The notes under the pieces are model-generated. The model ran no database searches and was not told where the DNA came from. It worked only from the letters and a program-made list of their open reading frames with translations. Shown piece after piece: positions 8,995-17,341 of a stretch of 64,000 bases of DNA. Every line of letters begins with the position of its first letter. The stretch's first letter is position 1. The stretch lies in the NCBI GenBank assembly GCA_030431475.1, contig JAUIJD010000009.1, positions 1-64,000 of the forward strand, given 5' to 3'. This DNA comes from Verrucomicrobiia bacterium (GTDB taxonomy: Bacteria; Verrucomicrobiota; Verrucomicrobiia; Verrucomicrobiales; Akkermansiaceae). The translations under genes and the position numbers were made by a program.

Positions 8995-9914
8995 TGGATC
9001 ACGGTCCATTCGGGGGCGAGCCAGCCGTCCGGCGTTTGCTTGCCGACGAGCACGAGATCGACATGCACGCGCTCGGCGTCGCCATGGAGCTTCGGAATCT
9101 CGTCGAAGCGTTCGACGCGCCGCAGCGTCTTCGCCTTGATCGAGACCAGACGGTAGGTGTCGAAGTGTTCGCGAAGCCACGCCAGATATTCGTCGGGATC
9201 CTCGCCCGCCCAGCGGATGTACTGGGCGTCGAACTCGATGAAGCCGACCGACCTCGCGACCTTGTCGAGTGTTCCGGTGAAGCCCTTGAGTGCCCGGCTC
9301 TCGTAGCCCTCGATGTCCATCTTGAAGAGCAGCGTCGCGTCCCGCGCGGCATCGTCCGGGACGACCGAATCGAGGGGCTTCGCCTCAAGCTTGAACTCGA
9401 TCGCCTCCGGGCGGTTGTTGAGTTCGCGGACGGCGGACGAGCTGCCGGACCAGTCCGGATTGACGAAGAAGGGGACGTCGCCAGCGGGCGTGTCGGAGAC
9501 CAGGCAGTTGGTGATCGTCATGCGCCCGCCGTCGGGGTGGTCGGCGCGGCTCTTCTCGAGGAAGGGGATCAGCCGCGGATTGGCCTCGAAGCCGTAGAGG
9601 CGGGCCTCCGGCGCGTAGTTGTCACCGAACGAGCACTCGCCGTAGTTGAGGCCGACATCGACGATCAGGTTCGGCTGGAGGTGGCGGTTGAAATCGCGCC
9701 AGAAGATCAGGTTGTCGGAGACCTTTCCGCGGAGCGGTTCGTGAACGACCTTCTTGATCGCGCAGGGGTCGTCCGGATCGATGTGGATCCAGTTCGAGCG
9801 GCCGTGCAGGCGAGCCTTGTCCGGCCGCAGGCGGCCGTAGCGGAAAAGGGTGAGCGGCTTGAGGTAGGCCTCCTTGAAAGCCTTTTCGAAACGCTTGTAG
9901 GGACTGACGTTCAT
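8991..9914 (-). CDS. FkbM-family methyltransferase
   Basis: The 307-residue protein shows the FkbM layout: SAM-binding motif LIVDVGLNYGECSF (about residues 85-98), a following acidic position in YGFEANPRLIPFLE, and the C-terminal FKMDIEGYESRALKG block that defines the family. FkbM proteins methylate sugars or other small molecules, and several modify glycans in polysaccharide loci. It is the first gene of the five-gene glycan operon. The sequence upstream to thiG is 119 bp, which is long enough for its own promoter. Confidence 0.85.
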   Translation of the reverse strand: MNVSPYKRFEKAFKEAYLKPLTLFRYGRLRPDKARLHGRSNWIHIDPDDPCAIKKVVHEPLRGKVSDNLIFWRDFNRHLQPNLIVDVGLNYGECSFGDNYAPEARLYGFEANPRLIPFLEKSRADHPDGGRMTITNCLVSDTPAGDVPFFVNPDWSGSSSAVRELNNRPEAIEFKLEAKPLDSVVPDDAARDATLLFKMDIEGYESRALKGFTGTLDKVARSVGFIEFDAQYIRWAGEDPDEYLAWLREHFDTYRLVSIKAKTLRRVERFDEIPKLHGDAERVHVDLVLVGKQTPDGWLAPEWTVIQ

Positions 9915-10033
9915 CCGGTGCCGAAAGGGTGGGCAGGGAAGGGAGGATTTGTCGATGCCCGGGGTGGAGGGAGCGCAGGAGCCCGATCGTGCGATGCCGG
10001 TTCGATGATGCGCGAGGCGGCTCGCGCGGGCCG

Positions 10034-10816
10034 CTACTCGTTCAGGAATCCGGTGAGCGGGCTGGTGGCGGAGGCGTCGGTCCGCATCTCGGGCACCCCG
10101 GTTTCGAATGCCTCGCGACCGGCCTCGACAGCGAGCCGGAAGGCCCGGCCCATGCGGACGGGATCACCGGCGATGGCGATGGCGGTGTTGACCAGCACCG
10201 CGTCGGCACCGAGCTCCATCGCCTCCGCGGCGTGGCTGGGCACCCCGATGCCGGCGTCGACGACCACCGGGACGGTGGCCTGTTCGACGATGATGCGGAT
10301 CTGATCGCGGGTGGCGATGCCCTGGTTGGAGCCGATGGGGGCGCCGAGCGGCATCACCGTGGCGGTGCCGACCTCCTGCAGGCGCTTGGCGAGCACCGGA
10401 TCGGCGTTGATGTAGGGCAGCACGGTGAAGCCCTCCCTCACCAGGATCTCGGCGGCCGCGAGGGTTTCGACCGGGTCGGGGAGAAGGTAGGTCGGGTCCG
10501 GATGGATCTCGAGCTTCACCCACTTCGGCAAGCCGGCGGCGGCGGCGAGCCTGGCCAGTCGCACCGCCTCCTCGGCGTTCATGGCGCCACTGGTGTTCGG
10601 GAGGATGAGGTAGCGCTCCGGGTCGATGAACTCGAGGATGTTGGCGTAGGGGTCCTGATCGCCCGACAGGTCCGCACGGCGCAGCGCCACCGTGACAATC
10701 TCGGTGCCGGTTGCCTCGAGGGCGTCGCGCATGGACTCGTTGGACGAAAACTTCCCGGTGCCGACGAAAAGCCGGGAATGGAAGGTGCGGTCGGCGATGG
10801 TCAGGGGTTCGGGCAC
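10034..10816 (-). CDS. thiG: Thiazole synthase
   Basis: ThiG forms the thiazole phosphate moiety of thiamine from deoxyxylulose phosphate, dehydroglycine and ThiS thiocarboxylate. The 260-residue protein has the family blocks [42 protein letters not shown] (the Lys of this block is the expected Schiff-base residue) and [20 protein letters not shown]. Start is GTG at 10814-10816. No other thi gene is adjacent, and no thiamine-pyrophosphate riboswitch motif is seen upstream. Confidence 0.93.
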   Translation of the reverse strand: MPEPLTIADRTFHSRLFVGTGKFSSNESMRDALEATGTEIVTVALRRADLSGDQDPYANILEFIDPERYLILPNTSGAMNAEEAVRLARLAAAAGLPKWVKLEIHPDPTYLLPDPVETLAAAEILVREGFTVLPYINADPVLAKRLQEVGTATVMPLGAPIGSNQGIATRDQIRIIVEQATVPVVVDAGIGVPSHAAEAMELGADAVLVNTAIAIAGDPVRMGRAFRLAVEAGREAFETGVPEMRTDASATSPLTGFLNE

Positions 10817-10841
10817 GGGGCGAGGCTGCGTCTCGGGGGGC

Positions 10842-10870
10842 GAATGACAAATGCTAAATGCCGCATGACG
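10842..10870. repeat. Degenerate 7-bp-period repeat (AATGACAAATG type)
   Basis: Short imperfect direct repeats read GAATGACAAATGCTAAATG and then CCGCATGACGAAA. Similar tracts built on CAAATGA/TCATTTG occur upstream of mnmA (21960-21980) and near 51671 and 58971, always between genes. Confidence 0.4.
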
Positions 10871-10872
10871 AA

Positions 10873-10905
10873 ACGCCCGGCGATTCCGCGAGGAATGCCG
10901 GGCGT
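10873..10905 (-). terminator. Probable rho-independent terminator of mdh
   Basis: A near-perfect stem (ACGCCCGGC with GATTCC, pairing with GGAAT and GCCGGGCGT) closes on a GCGA-type loop. On the minus strand it lies about 40 nt after the mdh stop codon and is followed by a short TTTCGTC tract. The weak U-run lowers confidence. Confidence 0.55.
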
Positions 10906-10942
10906 GGGAGAAAGGCGTGACGAGCCCGGAGGAGCTCCCCGA

Positions 10943-11932
10943 TCAGGCCGGAATGAGATCCTTCACCGCCTCGCGCTCTTCCTTCAGTTCGGCGATGGTG
11001 GCGTCGATCTTGCCCTGGCTGAATTCATCGACCGGCACTCCCTGGACGACCTCCCAACTACCGTCGGCGTTGGTCTTGATCGGCATCGAGGCGATGATGC
11101 CTTCCTCGATGCCGTAGGAGCCGTCGGTGGCGACGGCGACGCTGTGCCAGTCGCCTTCCGGGGTCGGGGTGATCAGGCTGACGACCGTGTCGAGCGCGGC
11201 GTTGGCCGCCGAGGCGGCGGAGGAGGCACCGCGGGCCTTGATGATGGCGGCGCCGCGCTGCTGGACGGTCTTGATGAATTCACCCTCGAGCCACTCGCGG
11301 TCGGTGATGACCTCGGTGACCGGCTTGCCGTCGATCCTGGCATTGGTGAAGTCGGGATACTGGGTCGCCGAGTGGTTGCCCCAGATGCAGAGATTGGTGA
11401 CCTGCGAGGGATGCACGCCGGCCTTCTTGGCGAGCTGGGACTTGGCGCGGTTTTCGTCGAGGCGGGTCATCGCGAAGAACTGGTTCTTCGGCAGCCCCGC
11501 GGCGTTGGCCATGGCGATGAGGCAGTTGGTGTTGCAGGGGTTGCCCACCACCAGCGTCCGGCAGGTCGACTTGGCATTGGCGGCGATCGCCTGGCCCTGG
11601 CCGGTGAAGATGCCGCCGTTGATGCTGAGCAGGTCGTTGCGCTCCATGCCGGCCTTGCGCGGCACCGAGCCGACGAGCAAGGCCCAGTCGGCATCCTTGA
11701 AGCCTTCGTTGAGATCCGAGGTGGCGACGATGTCGTTGAGCAGCGGGAAGGCGCAGTCGTCGAGCTCCATCACGACCCCTTCGAGGGCCGGCAGGGCGGG
11801 TTCGATCTCGATCAGGTTGAGATTCACGGGCTGGTCCGGTCCGAAGACCGACCCGGAGGCGATGCGGAAGAGCAGGGCGTAGCCGATGTTGCCTGCCGCG
11901 CCGGTGATGGAGATGGTGATGGGGTCCTTCAT
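10943..11932 (-). CDS. mdh: Malate dehydrogenase
   Basis: This TCA-cycle enzyme oxidises malate to oxaloacetate with NAD(P). The 329-residue protein has the Rossmann motif [18 protein letters not shown] at the N-terminus, a [15 protein letters not shown] block, the substrate-binding [14 protein letters not shown] segment and the catalytic-His block [13 protein letters not shown]. The sequence type is the plant-cytosolic/Thermus-like malate dehydrogenase. It stands as a single gene with its own probable terminator. Confidence 0.95.
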   Translation of the reverse strand: MKDPITISITGAAGNIGYALLFRIASGSVFGPDQPVNLNLIEIEPALPALEGVVMELDDCAFPLLNDIVATSDLNEGFKDADWALLVGSVPRKAGMERNDLLSINGGIFTGQGQAIAANAKSTCRTLVVGNPCNTNCLIAMANAAGLPKNQFFAMTRLDENRAKSQLAKKAGVHPSQVTNLCIWGNHSATQYPDFTNARIDGKPVTEVITDREWLEGEFIKTVQQRGAAIIKARGASSAASAANAALDTVVSLITPTPEGDWHSVAVATDGSYGIEEGIIASMPIKTNADGSWEVVQGVPVDEFSQGKIDATIAELKEEREAVKDLIPA

Positions 11933-12065
11933 GTGTCGTGTCGGGTGGAATTGACGCCTGCGAAGTAGTCGAGACCCCGAAGTCCGGTCAACCGTATCCG
12001 GTCCCGATCTCAGGCGGCGCGGCGAAGATGGCGGGATGTGCGAAGGTGCCTGGAGCCCCCGCAGG

Positions 12066-13940
12066 TCACCGGCGGATCACGGCGAGCCAGTCGTTCCCAT
12101 CCGGGGCGGTGACGGCCCCCGGGCGGACGGGGACCGCCTCCCCGAGCCGGCCGTCGCGCGGATTGAACCAGGCGATGCGGAAGTCGTTCCCGGGCAGCTG
12201 GATCTCGGTGCTGCCGCCGTCCGGGAGGTAGACGAGATAGCATTCGCCCTCCTTCGCGAGGCAGTAGCGCGAGTTGTCGTGCGCGGGGTTTCCGACCAGG
12301 TCGTCGCGGTTGTGCATGTCCTGGAACGGGATCTTCTGGTCCCGGAAGAATTCGAGGGCGCGTCGGGCGTCGTTCCAGGTGCCCTTCCGGGACCGCCAGT
12401 TCTCCGCGCGGAGGTCGTTCTCCGGAAAGCGGTAGCCGAAGTAGTACTCCACGCCGCCGCCGCCCGCCATCAGGGTGCCCCACAGCACATACCTGCGGGC
12501 ATCGTCCACGCTCGGAGCCTTCTTCCCCGCCGGCGTCCGGCGGATCGCCCGCATCCCCGGATAGGTGTCGTCCGGAGGCGTGCCGAAGGAGGCGTCGCCG
12601 GGCTCGTCGAAGCAGACGACCCAGGCTTTGCCGTTCCGGGCCGACTGCTCCAGCCAGCCGACGACCTGATGGTGGCAGTCGCGGACATCGCTGTTCTGCA
12701 GCGAAAGGCCGTCGAGCACCGAGTCCTTGCCGAGGTGCGGCCGATAGACCGTCTGTTGCTGCTCGGGGTAGGTGTGGAGCACCACCGGATGGCCGTAGGG
12801 ATCGAGCTGCCTGATCCAGCGGGCCATGTCCTGTTGTTGGCGGGTGGACTGGGTGTTCTCCTCGCCGAGGTTCCAGTTCAGGGCGAGGTTGTGCCCGAAG
12901 CGGGAGATGAGCTCGCGGAGGTAGAGCTTGCGCTCGGGGCCGAGGTCTCCGCCGTCGAGAGACTGGTCGGCGCCGGGGCCCTTGCGGTCGTCGTTCTCGG
13001 TTTCCTGGAGTTTGAAATGGATGAAGAGGCCCCGCGCGGTGGCGTGGTCGAGTACGATGCCCCATTGGTCCAGTTTGCTGCAGTCGTAGTGCAGGGGATC
13101 CTCCCGCCGGACGAAGGGCCAGGTGCAGTCGCCGTCGCCGCCGGCATTGTAGGGAATGAACGAGAAGGCGTTCATGCCTTCCGAGGCGAGGTAGTTGAGG
13201 GCGCCGATCAGGCCCTTGCCGCGGCCGTCCTTCCAGCTCGGGTCGCCCTCGCGCCAGTCGCGAAGATGGGGCTCGAAGCGCTTGAGCGGCACCTTGTCGG
13301 GCTTGCCGGCGATCGTGCCGTCGAAGTCCGCGTAGCCGAACAGCGTCTCGGGGGCGTCGGCGCCGGCTTTCAGAAACCACGAGCCGTCGCCGGCGAAGCG
13401 CAGGTGATGGCGACCGACGTAGGTGAGTCGGCCGCGGGCCCGGAAGTCGGGCGCCTGTTTGTCGCTGGCAGCGACTTCGAACGAGCCGGTGATCCCATCG
13501 AAGGGAGCCAGCGGCTCGCCACGGCCTCCGAGCGCGACGCCGCTGCCGTGCTTGAAGTGGACCCGGTAGTGCCACTCTCCGACCTTGTCCGGCGAGAGGT
13601 GGGCGCGCCAGATGGTGCCGGCCTCCGCCGAGGAGTCGGAGGCGTTTCCATCCGCCGCGAAATGCCCGGGAACCAGGTAGCGCGGTTCTCCCGAGGCGTG
13701 GCGGAACTCCACCCGGAAGTCGAGATCGGTGAAGGGGTTGGGGGTGGTGTCGCCTTCGCGGGCGAAAGGGCCCTCGAGGCAGAGCGTGAGCTTGTGCCAC
13801 TGCTTTCGTTCGCCGAGGAGGGTCACGTTGCCGCGACCGTCCGACGCTTCCGGCGAAGGAGGCGACGCCGGATCGTCGACGGCGCTGACAAGACTGCCGA
13901 GAATGAGAGGCAGGGCGGGGAGGAGGGGTTTGATCGACAC
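12066..13940 (-). CDS. Secreted DUF5060/apiosidase-like glycoside hydrolase
   Basis: The protein (624 residues from the GTG at 13938-13940) has a signal peptide ([19 protein letters not shown]). An N-terminal beta-sandwich of the DUF5060 type follows ([20 protein letters not shown]). Next comes a TIM-barrel-like central domain with [11 protein letters not shown] and [16 protein letters not shown], and a small C-terminal beta domain with [14 protein letters not shown]. That order matches DUF5060 plus DUF4038-type apiosidase or collagen-binding proteins of Verrucomicrobiota. A longer frame reaches up towards tRNA-Lys but adds no signal peptide, so the GTG is preferred. Substrate unknown. Confidence 0.8.
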   Translation of the reverse strand: MSIKPLLPALPLILGSLVSAVDDPASPPSPEASDGRGNVTLLGERKQWHKLTLCLEGPFAREGDTTPNPFTDLDFRVEFRHASGEPRYLVPGHFAADGNASDSSAEAGTIWRAHLSPDKVGEWHYRVHFKHGSGVALGGRGEPLAPFDGITGSFEVAASDKQAPDFRARGRLTYVGRHHLRFAGDGSWFLKAGADAPETLFGYADFDGTIAGKPDKVPLKRFEPHLRDWREGDPSWKDGRGKGLIGALNYLASEGMNAFSFIPYNAGGDGDCTWPFVRREDPLHYDCSKLDQWGIVLDHATARGLFIHFKLQETENDDRKGPGADQSLDGGDLGPERKLYLRELISRFGHNLALNWNLGEENTQSTRQQQDMARWIRQLDPYGHPVVLHTYPEQQQTVYRPHLGKDSVLDGLSLQNSDVRDCHHQVVGWLEQSARNGKAWVVCFDEPGDASFGTPPDDTYPGMRAIRRTPAGKKAPSVDDARRYVLWGTLMAGGGGVEYYFGYRFPENDLRAENWRSRKGTWNDARRALEFFRDQKIPFQDMHNRDDLVGNPAHDNSRYCLAKEGECYLVYLPDGGSTEIQLPGNDFRIAWFNPRDGRLGEAVPVRPGAVTAPDGNDWLAVIRR

Positions 13941-14035
13941 AACACGGAGTAAGGCTCGGTGGTGATGGATCTTTCGGAGGCGTCCGGGTGTTCCCGGGTG
14001 CCGGAGATTTCCGGATCCCGTACCCGGAAATGGCG

Positions 14036-14065
14036 AAGGCCGCCTGCCTTGCGGCAAGCGGCCTT
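14036..14065 (-). terminator. Hairpin downstream of tRNA-Lys
   Basis: A stem formed by AAGGCCGC and GCGGCCTT with an inner CTTGCGGCAAG-type hairpin lies directly after the CCA end of tRNA-Lys on the minus strand. There is no good U-run, so it may be a processing or attenuating structure rather than a strong terminator. Confidence 0.45.
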
Positions 14066-14067
14066 CC

Positions 14068-14143
14068 TGGTACCCCGTCTAGGACTCGAACCTAGGACCA
14101 AAAGATTAAGAGTCTTCTGCTCTACCAACTGAGCTAACGAGGC
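14068..14143 (-). tRNA. tRNA-Lys (anticodon CTT)
   Basis: The minus strand folds as a full cloverleaf: acceptor GCCTCGT with ACGGGGT (G1 pairs by wobble), D arm with AGCTCAGTTGGTAGAGC, anticodon stem GAAGA/TCTTT around the loop CTCTTAA (anticodon CTT, lysine), T arm CTAGG-TTCGAGT-CCTAG, and an encoded A73-CCA end. It lies about 130 bp upstream of the DUF5060 gene on the same strand. Confidence 0.96.
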
Positions 14144-14319
14144 ATTTCCGCACGCGGCGGGGCGGGAAGAAACCACGGCGATCGGCCGAATGTCAACCCG
14201 CAAATTGCCCTCGGTCCCGGTCCCCGACCGGGCCGGCGAGGGGGTTTCCGAAGAAGACCCGCCGAATGCCCGGCTTGCCTCTGGACCTTCGCGCGGGGCG
14301 GGGGTACACGCGGCGCGTC

Positions 14320-15867
14320 ATGGCAAAGAAACCGGTGGTGCTGATCATTCGAGACGGCTGGGGCGTGAACCCCGGGGGCGACGCGACGGCGAAGAAGGAC
14401 GGGAATGCGACGCTGCTCGCGGAGACGCCCTTCCACGATGAGATGATCCAGAAGTACCCGAAGGGCTTCGTCAGCGCCTCGGGCATGGATGTCGGGCTCC
14501 CGGACGGCCAGATGGGGAACTCGGAGGTCGGTCACCTCAACCTCGGGGCCGGGCGGATCGTCTATCAGGACCTGACCCGCATCAACAAGGCGATCGAGGA
14601 CGGCAGCCTGACCGAGAACGAAACTTTCAAGGAGGCGATGAAGAGCGCCAAGGGAGCCAAGCGGACGCTGCATTTCGTCGGCTTGGTGTCCGACGGCGGG
14701 GTCCACAGTCATCAGGAGCACCTCTGCGCGATGGTCCGGATGGCGGCCGAGGCCGGGGTGAAGAACATCATGGTGCATGCGATCACCGATGGTCGCGATA
14801 CCTCGCCGACCGCCGGGGCCGGCTACCTTTCGGAAGTCGAGGATCGGATCGCCGAACACGGAGCGCGCATCGCGACGGTGGTCGGCCGCTACTACGCGAT
14901 GGACCGCGACCGGCGCTGGGAGCGTGTCAAGCTGGCCTGGGATGCAATCGTCCACGGCAAGGGGGAGGAGAAGGAGGTGCTCGCCTCCGAGGCGGTGCGC
15001 GAGTGCTACGCCGGCGACAAGACCGACGAGTTCCTGCTTCCGATGGTGTTCGGCGATGCCAACCGCCAGCGGGTGCGCAGTGGGGATGTGGTGCTGTTCT
15101 TCAATTTCCGGGCCGACCGGGCGAGGCAGCTTTCGGAGGTCTTCCTCCACGAGGGCCGGTGGACCGAGTTCAAGGCCGGTCGTCGCCCGAAGGTGCACTA
15201 CGTCACGCTCACGGAGTACGACGCCGACTACGACTGCGACGTGATCTTCCCGCCGGAGGAGCTCAAGCAGGTTCTCGGCGAGGTGGTGGCGGCGAAGGAC
15301 AAGAAGCAGCTCCGCATCGCCGAGACGGAGAAGTATCCGCACGTGACCTACTTCTTCAATGGGGGTGTCGAAAAGAGTTTCCCCGGCGAAGACCGGGTGA
15401 TCATTCCCTCTCCCAAGGATGTCGCGACCTACGACCTCAAACCGGAGATGAGCGCCCCCACCGTGACCGACACGGTGGTGAAGAATCTGAAGGACTACGA
15501 CCTCGTGATCCTCAACTTCGCCAATCCGGACATGGTCGGCCACACCGGCGTGGTCGATGCCGCCATCCGGGCCTGTGAGGAAATCGACGCCGACGTGAAG
15601 GCGGTCGTGGAGGAGACGCTTCGTCTCGGTGGCAAACTGCTCATCACCGCCGACCACGGCAACTGTGAGTTCATGGTCAACGCCGACGGCTCACCCCACA
15701 CCGCGCACACCACCAACCTCGTGCACGCATTCTATGTGGGAGAGGATGCCGGGCAGGTGACCGTGGCCGATGGCATCCTCGCGGACGTCGCGCCGACCCT
15801 GCTCGACATGCTCGGAGTCGAGCAACCGGACGAGATGACCGGGAAGTCGCTGTTGAAGCGGAATTGA
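14320..15867 (+). CDS. gpmI: 2,3-bisphosphoglycerate-independent phosphoglycerate mutase
   Basis: This glycolytic enzyme interconverts 3- and 2-phosphoglycerate with two Mn ions and a phosphoserine intermediate. The protein (515 residues) has LIIRDGWGVN at residues 9-17 (metal Asp12), the phosphoserine block QMGNSEVGHLN (Ser68), HAITDGRDTSP, FFNFRADRARQLS, LNFANPDMVGHTG and LITADHGNCEFM. All are diagnostic. The ATG at 14320 is chosen because it starts right at the conserved N-terminus. The stop abuts the stop of the convergent gene in the palindrome TGATCA. Confidence 0.95.
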   Translation: MAKKPVVLIIRDGWGVNPGGDATAKKDGNATLLAETPFHDEMIQKYPKGFVSASGMDVGLPDGQMGNSEVGHLNLGAGRIVYQDLTRINKAIEDGSLTENETFKEAMKSAKGAKRTLHFVGLVSDGGVHSHQEHLCAMVRMAAEAGVKNIMVHAITDGRDTSPTAGAGYLSEVEDRIAEHGARIATVVGRYYAMDRDRRWERVKLAWDAIVHGKGEEKEVLASEAVRECYAGDKTDEFLLPMVFGDANRQRVRSGDVVLFFNFRADRARQLSEVFLHEGRWTEFKAGRRPKVHYVTLTEYDADYDCDVIFPPEELKQVLGEVVAAKDKKQLRIAETEKYPHVTYFFNGGVEKSFPGEDRVIIPSPKDVATYDLKPEMSAPTVTDTVVKNLKDYDLVILNFANPDMVGHTGVVDAAIRACEEIDADVKAVVEETLRLGGKLLITADHGNCEFMVNADGSPHTAHTTNLVHAFYVGEDAGQVTVADGILADVAPTLLDMLGVEQPDEMTGKSLLKRN

Positions 15868-16521
15868 TCAGCCCCACGGGGCGGTCATGAAGAGCGACAG
15901 CACGACGACCACGGAGAAGGCGATTCCGGCCAGTGCGAGCGTGGTGCGTGCCTGGAGCTTGCGGTAGTCGGTGGCCATCTGCTGCTCCGCTTCCTGCATC
16001 TTCGAGAAGAGGGATTCGAAGCGGTCGGTGATGTCCTCGATGCGGTCGCCGACCCGATTCACCGCGGAGGCGGTCTCGGCCTGGGTCGAGCGAACCCCCG
16101 CGAGGGTCTTGTCGACACTCGTCACCGCCTGACTCAGGCGCTCGTCGGTCTTTTCGGCGCGGGCCATGTGGGCATTGAGCCCGGAGAGCCCCTCGGAAAT
16201 CTCCTTCTGGCCGGCGCTGATGCTTTCGATGCCCCGGATGACCGGCATCGGGTCAATCTCCATCGCCGGAGAGGCCGATCCCGCCTCAAGGCGCTCGTTG
16301 ATCTTCTCCAGCGTCTCGACCAGACGGCGCTGCTCCGCACGCATCTCCTCCATCATCTTGCGGCGCCCGCCGAGCCAGGCCCGGCGGGGGCGGTCGGTGC
16401 GGGGGCGGTCGGCGCGGGTGAACGGATTCCACCAGCGGCGGGTCTCTTTGCTCTTGGCGTCCGGCGTGGTTCCGGCGTCGATATCGAGGGCGGTGCGGTC
16501 GGTCAGTGTGTCAGTGCTCAT
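15868..16521 (-). CDS. Coiled-coil protein with C-terminal membrane anchor
   Basis: The 217-residue protein has an Arg/Trp-rich basic N-terminal third, a long heptad-like central region (about residues 50-180, many Glu, Arg, Gln) and a single C-terminal membrane helix (LALAGIAFSVVVVLSLFM), so it should be tail-anchored with the coil in the cytoplasm. No family is recognised. The ATG at 16519-16521 is used, not the TTG just before it. Its stop touches that of gpmI on the other strand. Confidence 0.72.
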   Translation of the reverse strand: MSTDTLTDRTALDIDAGTTPDAKSKETRRWWNPFTRADRPRTDRPRRAWLGGRRKMMEEMRAEQRRLVETLEKINERLEAGSASPAMEIDPMPVIRGIESISAGQKEISEGLSGLNAHMARAEKTDERLSQAVTSVDKTLAGVRSTQAETASAVNRVGDRIEDITDRFESLFSKMQEAEQQMATDYRKLQARTTLALAGIAFSVVVVLSLFMTAPWG

Positions 16522-16639
16522 CAAGGTCGGTGGTTCGATTGCGCAGGTAAACTATCAACATTTCTTAAGCATTCAAGGGACGGCTCCGGAAAAGTTTCGT
16601 CACCGGTGCGCCGTGGCACGTTCGGCCTCGAATCTGGCG

Positions 16640-17341
16640 TCATTCAGCGGGCACCACGTCCGCCACGATCGGGCGATGGTCCGAGGCGCGGTCGGCGGGC
16701 GCGTTGTCCAGACGCCGGAAGCTCACCTGCCCGACCGGGCCGCGGAGGCCGATCCGGTCGAGTGCAATCCAGGGGCGGCGGGCGGGGAAGGTGCGGCACC
16801 GCGACAGGTGAGGGAAACGCTGCCGCACGGCGCGCATGAATCGCGTCCCGGGACGCCACTCGTTGAGGTCTCCCATCAGCACCTGCAAGGCACCGGCATC
16901 TCGCTCGCCGACTTTCGAAAGCTGCTCCTCGAGAAGGCGGAGCTGTCGCCAGCGCTCGCTGCCGGAGAGTCCGAGATGGGTGCCGCAGACGTCGAGGCGG
17001 CCACCGGGCAGTTCCAGTTGAAGACGGATTGCACCCCGGGGTTCGGCTCCTCCGACATCGAGGTCGATGCGTTGGATCTCAAGGGCCTTGCGCCTTGCCA
17101 TCATCACGTTGCCGTAGGCGCCCCGGGACCTTCGGAGGACGGGGCCGTGCACGACGGTCGGGTAGCCGAGCTGCTCGAGGGCCCGGACGAAGCTCGAGTC
17201 CTGCGAGGGGTCGTCGTAGACCTCCTGGAGGGCGACGACATCGGCATCGGCCCGGCGGATCACCTCCAGCACGCGCCCGGCGTCCTCCCGGCCGTCGCGT
17301 CCGATTCCTCCGTGGATGTTGTAACTCAGCAGCCGCAGCAT
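16640..17341 (-). CDS. Endonuclease/exonuclease/phosphatase (EEP) family hydrolase
   Basis: The 233-residue protein opens with LRLLSYNIHGGIGRDGR and has VVALQEVYDD (metal-binding Glu), VCGTHLGLSGSERW, VLMGDLNEWRPG and SDHRPIVADV, the complete EEP catalytic set (Asn, Glu, His, Asp, Asn, Asp-His). No signal peptide is seen. Its ATG overlaps the stop of the upstream PLD-VTT gene by one base, so the two are translationally coupled. The nearby phospholipase D fold suggests a phospholipid or phosphodiester substrate rather than DNA (inference). Confidence 0.87.
   Translation of the reverse strand: MLRLLSYNIHGGIGRDGREDAGRVLEVIRRADADVVALQEVYDDPSQDSSFVRALEQLGYPTVVHGPVLRRSRGAYGNVMMARRKALEIQRIDLDVGGAEPRGAIRLQLELPGGRLDVCGTHLGLSGSERWRQLRLLEEQLSKVGERDAGALQVLMGDLNEWRPGTRFMRAVRQRFPHLSRCRTFPARRPWIALDRIGLRGPVGQVSFRRLDNAPADRASDHRPIVADVVPAE

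Noticed and set aside
10817-10942. Thiamine-pyrophosphate riboswitch before thiG
   Set aside because: The CTGAGA and ACCTGAT-type signatures are missing. The region contains repeats and the mdh terminator.
9929-11968. Long plus-strand frame across thiG and mdh
   Set aside because: Antisense to two recognised enzymes, with Gly/Asp/Val-rich composition typical of shadow frames.
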